Shown here piece after piece: positions 17,200 through 20,965 of a stretch of 20,965 bases of DNA. This stretch comes from Gracilariopsis chorda. Its lineage: Eukaryota; Rhodophyta; Florideophyceae; Gracilariales; Gracilariaceae. The translations under genes were made by a program, and so were the position numbers. Each line of letters opens with the position of its first letter. The first letter of the stretch is position 1. The stretch spans positions 1 to 20,965 of the forward strand of contig NBIV01000848.1 in the NCBI GenBank assembly GCA_003194525.1. The letters run 5' to 3'. The notes beneath the pieces are model-generated. The model made no database searches, was not told the origin of the DNA, and saw only the letters and a program-made list of their open reading frames with translations.

Positions 17200-18624
17200 A
17201 TGGATTCATTCGGTGGCATCAAGATTGAAAAGTTGGGCGAGGATAACTTCCATGTATGGAAGCAAAAGGTTGAGTTGCTGCTTGCACTCAAGGACCTCGA
17301 TGACCATCTTGAATCAACCAGGCCTACGGACGATGACGAGTTGTCAGCATGGAAGAGGAAAGACTCCAAGGCCAGGGCTGTTATTGGTCTCAGCATCAGT
17401 GATGAGCATTTGGACCATGTGAGGGATACCGAGAATGCTGCGGAAATGTGGAAAGCCATTTGCGATGTGTTCCAGCGTAAAACGCTGCTCAACCGAATCA
17501 ATGCAAGACGTGCCTTCTACACAGCCAAGATGCGAGATGATGAGAAAATGTTACACTTCATCAATCGTGTTCGTCATCTTGCATCGGATCTGAAGAGCAT
17601 GGACGTAGTGGTTGAGGAGGAAGACATCGCTATGGCAATCCTATGTGGGCTACCAGACCGCTTCGAACACCTCATTGTCGCTATTGACACCACGATTGGT
17701 GATCGTAAACTCGATTTAGAGTTTGTGAAGAGTCGTTTGCTGCAAGAGGAACAGCGAATGAACGATCGTGCCAAGGAGGAGTCCGGAAGTGACACGGCTT
17801 TGGTCGGTGCGCAGTCACGAAAGAAGTCCATGGTGTGCTACTACTGTGGTAAGAAGGGGCATATCCAGAGAAACTGTTTCAAGAGACAACGTGACGAAGC
17901 TAGCAAAGAGCAGAGTGCTGCCGCAAACCCAGCTGTGCAGACCAATCTCGGCAACGAGAAACGAGGATGTGACAGTGACTCTGACTTTTTTTGTCTCATT
18001 GCGACAGGTTCTGTGGAAGAAAGTATCAGTGACTGGATCATTGACTCTGGTGCCACCGCCCATATGACGTATGACGAGTCCATGTTTGACAGTTATAGCA
18101 AAAGAGAGTCTGCCGGTGTGAGTATCGGCAATGACTCGAAGCTGGAGTCTCTTGGTCATGGCAGTGTCCACCTCGATCTCGCTGTTGAAGGGCGTAAGAG
18201 CAAGTGCCGGTTGGGTGAAGTAGTGCACGTACCGAATTTAAGGTATCATCTGCTGTCAGTATCTGCGATGTGTGACCTGGGTGCGCGAGTGGTGTTTGAC
18301 AAAACCAAAGTATGTGTATACAAAGGCAACACCATGATCGCCCAGGGCCGTCGCATCAAAGGACTGTACTACCTATGTACCGCGATTGAAGTACCAGAAG
18401 ACATGGACAACGCACTTGTGACTGACCTGTCACTATGGCATGCTCGAATGGCTCATGTGAATGTGGATGGTATCAAACATATGGCTCGTAACGGTGTTGT
18501 GTCAGGGCTGAATGTGGACTTGAATCAATCGATGGATGTGTGTGACTCTTGTGTAGTGGGAAAATCTACACGTGCTCCAACTCCCAAGCAAGGGGGGAAC
18601 GGGCTTTGCACCCATTGGACCTAG
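17200..18624 (+). CDS. gag, protease and integrase zinc-finger segment of B2 (open frame)
   Basis: This is the longest clean stretch of family B gag, and therefore the reference for the broken B1 copy. Gag (residues 1 to about 205) has the KLGEDNFHVWK opening and the LNRINARRAFYTAKM region typical of UBN2-type copia capsids. A CCHC knuckle follows at 213-226 and binds genomic RNA. Protease contains D282-S283-G284. The integrase N-terminal HHCC finger ends at residue 451. The last eight residues are out of frame after the short G run. The ATG is in a weak context (CAAGC-ATG) but is the first in-frame ATG and is shared with B1. Confidence 0.9.
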   Translation: MDSFGGIKIEKLGEDNFHVWKQKVELLLALKDLDDHLESTRPTDDDELSAWKRKDSKARAVIGLSISDEHLDHVRDTENAAEMWKAICDVFQRKTLLNRINARRAFYTAKMRDDEKMLHFINRVRHLASDLKSMDVVVEEEDIAMAILCGLPDRFEHLIVAIDTTIGDRKLDLEFVKSRLLQEEQRMNDRAKEESGSDTALVGAQSRKKSMVCYYCGKKGHIQRNCFKRQRDEASKEQSAAANPAVQTNLGNEKRGCDSDSDFFCLIATGSVEESISDWIIDSGATAHMTYDESMFDSYSKRESAGVSIGNDSKLESLGHGSVHLDLAVEGRKSKCRLGEVVHVPNLRYHLLSVSAMCDLGARVVFDKTKVCVYKGNTMIAQGRRIKGLYYLCTAIEVPEDMDNALVTDLSLWHARMAHVNVDGIKHMARNGVVSGLNVDLNQSMDVCDSCVVGKSTRAPTPKQGGNGLCTHWT

Positions 18625-20965
18625 TGCATTCGGACATTTGTGGTCCAATCCAAGTAGGTTCCTTGGGAGGTTCACGCTACTTCGTCACATTCATCGATGA
18701 TCACTCCCGTTTTTGCTTCTTGTACATGCTCAAGACCAAGGATGAGGTGTTCCACGTGTTCGTGAAGTGGCTCAAGATGGTTCAAAATCAGAGTGACCGA
18801 CATGTGAAAAACCATCACCGCACGTGAGTCTGTGCTACATGCGTTACGCACAGACAATGCTGGTGAATATGTGTCAAAGAAGTTTTCACAAGAGCTTGAA
18901 CGTCACGGTATTGAACATCAGCGAACGGTGCCTTACAATCCACATCAGAATGGTCTGGCCGAACGGTTCAACCGAACACTCATGGACTTGGTGAGATCGA
19001 TGCTGCATCACAAGAAACTGCCAAAGAGCTTCTGGGCTGAAGCATTGAACGTTGCAGTGTATGTGCGCAATCGAGTCACCTGCAAGGCCCTTCTGAGTGA
19101 CGTGACACCACTCGAGATGTGGAGTGGATATGAACCTGACTTGAGCAATCTGCGTGTGTTCGGTAGCCGGTGCTGGTACAAAGTGGTGGACCACAAGCTG
19201 AAGAAGCTGGAGCAACGTGCCGTGGAGGCGATCTTTATTGGGTACACATCTGGATCGAACGGTTATAAACTGTGGGATGCGCAAAAGAAGAAGGTGGTTG
19301 TGTCGAGAGATGTGAGGTTTGACGAATGTAGTGGTTCAGATCAAGGTACTGACCACGTTGATGATGACGACTATGCTGAGATCGACATCTCGGACAAGCC
19401 GAAATCAAACATCACCTCCACCTCTACTAAACCCACCGATGCTGCCCAAGTTGAACCCGCTGCACCAGATAGTCCACCAGAAGAAGCTTCAGGCAGTGGC
19501 CACGATGAGCCCACAGCTGAGACAGAAGTTGAGCCAGATGTACCAGATCCACCACCACTTCGGAGATCCACTCGTGAGCGTAGAGCGCCTACCTCGTGGT
19601 GGCGCGGCACTGCCCTACTCACTGCCAGTGATGACCTCCCATCCTCATACTCCGATGCGGTGTCACGTCCTGATTCAAAAGCGTGGACCAAGGCCATGAA
19701 CAGTGAGTACGAGTCTCTGATGGAGCATGACACATGGGAGTTAGTGCCAAGGCCAGCTGACAGCAACGTGATATCATCCAAGTGGGTATTTGTGCAAAAA
19801 TATGAGGCTGGCGACAACGATGAACCGACAGTGAGGTACAAGGCTCGTGTGGTGGCTCGAGGGTTTCTGCAGATCGAAGGTGTAGACTTCTCCGAGACGT
19901 ATGCACCAGTGGTCAAATTCACATCCATTAGAATGATTCTGTCCATTGTAGCAGTGCAGAACTATCATCTGCACCAGATGGATGTGAAGACTGCATTCTT
20001 GAATGGCGACCTGGAAGAGTCTGTGTACATGGAGCAGCCGGACGGATTCTTCAAACCTGGGAACGAGGACTTGGTATGCCTTCTCAAGAAAGCCATCTAT
20101 GGGCTACGACAGGCATCAAGGCAGTGGTTTGCAAAGATGTACTTGTTCCTCGTTGGTTGGATGGGTCTGAAGCCAAACGTCGCAGACGAGTGCGTCTACA
20201 CCGGAGAGGTACTGGGAGCGCTTGTGATCATTGCTCTTTATGTGGACGACTTGCTCATTGCGAGTCCAAGTATGGAGACAATGAATCGCGTAAAGCGTGA
20301 ACTGTCAAAACGTTTTCAGATGAAGGATCTCAGTGAAGCGCGCATGGTACTTGGGTTCGAGATCCATCGTGATCGATCCAAAAGACAGCTGTACCTGACA
20401 CAGTCTGCATACACGCGTAAGGTCTTAGAACGTTTTGGCATGTTGCAGTGCAAACCAATGGACACTCCCATGGACTCCGGTGCTGACCTCACTAAGGTAG
20501 AAGAGCCTCTGACGAACATCCCGTATCGCCAGGTGATCGGTTGTCTGATGTATCTCTCTGTTGGCACTCGACCGGACATCTCGTTTGCAGTGTCCAAGCT
20601 AGCCAAGTATGTCGAGAAACCTGGAGAGACTCATTGGAAAGCGGTCAAGCGTGTTCTGCGTTACCTCAATGGCACTCGCTCCCTCGGACTTACTTATGGC
20701 ACCACGACTGATACTCAGCTGTATGGATACGTAGACTCTGACTGGGCAGGTGATACATCCAACCGCAAGTCCACCAGTGGGTATGTGTTCATGATGTGCG
20801 GTGCTCCTGTGTCTTGGAGCTCGCGCCAACAGGAAGTAGTTGCATTGTCTAGCGCTGAGGCTGAGTATGTGAGTCTGTGCAGTGGGACGAAGGAAGCGAT
20901 CTGGCTGAGACGACTGTGGAGTGGCATTGGCAACGCAAGTGGACTACACGTGGATGAGTCAGTGA
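17200..20965 (+). pseudogene. gag-pol polyprotein of B2, nearly intact, runs off the window
   Basis: The ATG at 17200 opens 474 clean codons. These hold the gag capsid region, the zinc knuckle C213-X2-C216-X4-H221-X4-C226 (17836-17877), the protease DSG at 282-284 (WIIDSGATAHM, codon 282 at 18043) and the integrase zinc finger H414/H419/C448/C451. A one-base loss in a G run near 18592-18597 shifts the frame. A one-base gain in an A run near 18808-18812 restores it about 210 bp later, so integrase is garbled only in between, including the first catalytic Asp region. From there RT (YVDD, about 20239-20250) and RNase H are open to the edge. The last 87 codons are missing from the window. If the two homopolymer lengths are sequencing errors, the copy would be fully coding. 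Confidence 0.88.

Larger units (their letters stand above)
15220..20965 (+). mobile_element. Family B Ty1/copia retrotransposon, 3' end beyond window (copy B2)
   Basis: LTR3, PBS, leader and gag-pol are collinear with B1. From 19117 to the window end there is no indel against B1 (constant offset of 10116 bp). The element sits in the RT region of A'. The flanking five bases, GAGTA at 15215-15219, should reappear after its 3' LTR if this is a simple insertion. The 3' LTR, polypurine tract and last 87 codons of pol are outside the window. Confidence 0.93.

Overview
This window is eukaryotic and consists almost wholly of Ty1/copia-type (Pseudoviridae-like) LTR retrotransposons nested in and abutting one another. 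I see no recognisable host gene, no bacterial operon structure and no RNA gene. The copia order gag, aspartic protease, integrase, reverse transcriptase, RNase H is clear. Two families, A and B, are present. The host cannot be named. The B primer-binding site complements the anticodon arm of an initiator tRNA-Met of the type I recall from animals better than the plant or budding-yeast versions, so an animal or a protist is my guess.

Layout. (1) 1-about 4640, minus strand: a decayed family A element, with gag start at 4219, protease, integrase and RT (YVDD at 862-873), and RNase H running off the left edge. It has many frameshifts. (2) About 4641-5095: 455 bp with no assignable gene. (3) 5096-11922, plus: a complete family B element, B1 (LTR1 5096-5877, PBS, 1.2 kb leader, gag-pol 7086-11109, polypurine tract, LTR2 11129-11922). 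Its 5' half carries about eight single-base indels. (4) 11923-15219, plus: a family A' segment with an uninterrupted gag-PR-IN frame from 12301. It is cut off inside the start of RT by the next B LTR. (5) 15220-20965, plus: a second family B element, B2 (LTR3, PBS, leader, gag-pol from 17200). It is almost intact and runs off the right edge.

B1 and B2 are nearly identical, with only about eight substitutions noticed over 1.85 kb of RT/RNase H, so they moved recently. B2 apparently inserted into A'. The 5' boundary of A' is the most interesting point. LTR2 is joined to the family A leader exactly where a GT-AG intron from the LTR end (CAG/GTTATG, overlapping the PBS) to TAG/CGGAGG in the B leader would be removed. 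The first 30 bp after that junction are identical to the B leader and then diverge into family A sequence. This suggests a chimera between a spliced B leader and an A body, although a chance or insertion-plus-recombination origin is not excluded. No matching target-site duplication flanks B1, which also points to recombination.

Working logic of the elements: the LTR promoter drives a genomic RNA. A half-tRNA-iMet primer starts reverse transcription at the PBS, and the G-rich tract primes plus-strand synthesis. Gag packages the RNA, protease matures the polyprotein, RT/RNase H copies the RNA and integrase inserts the product.
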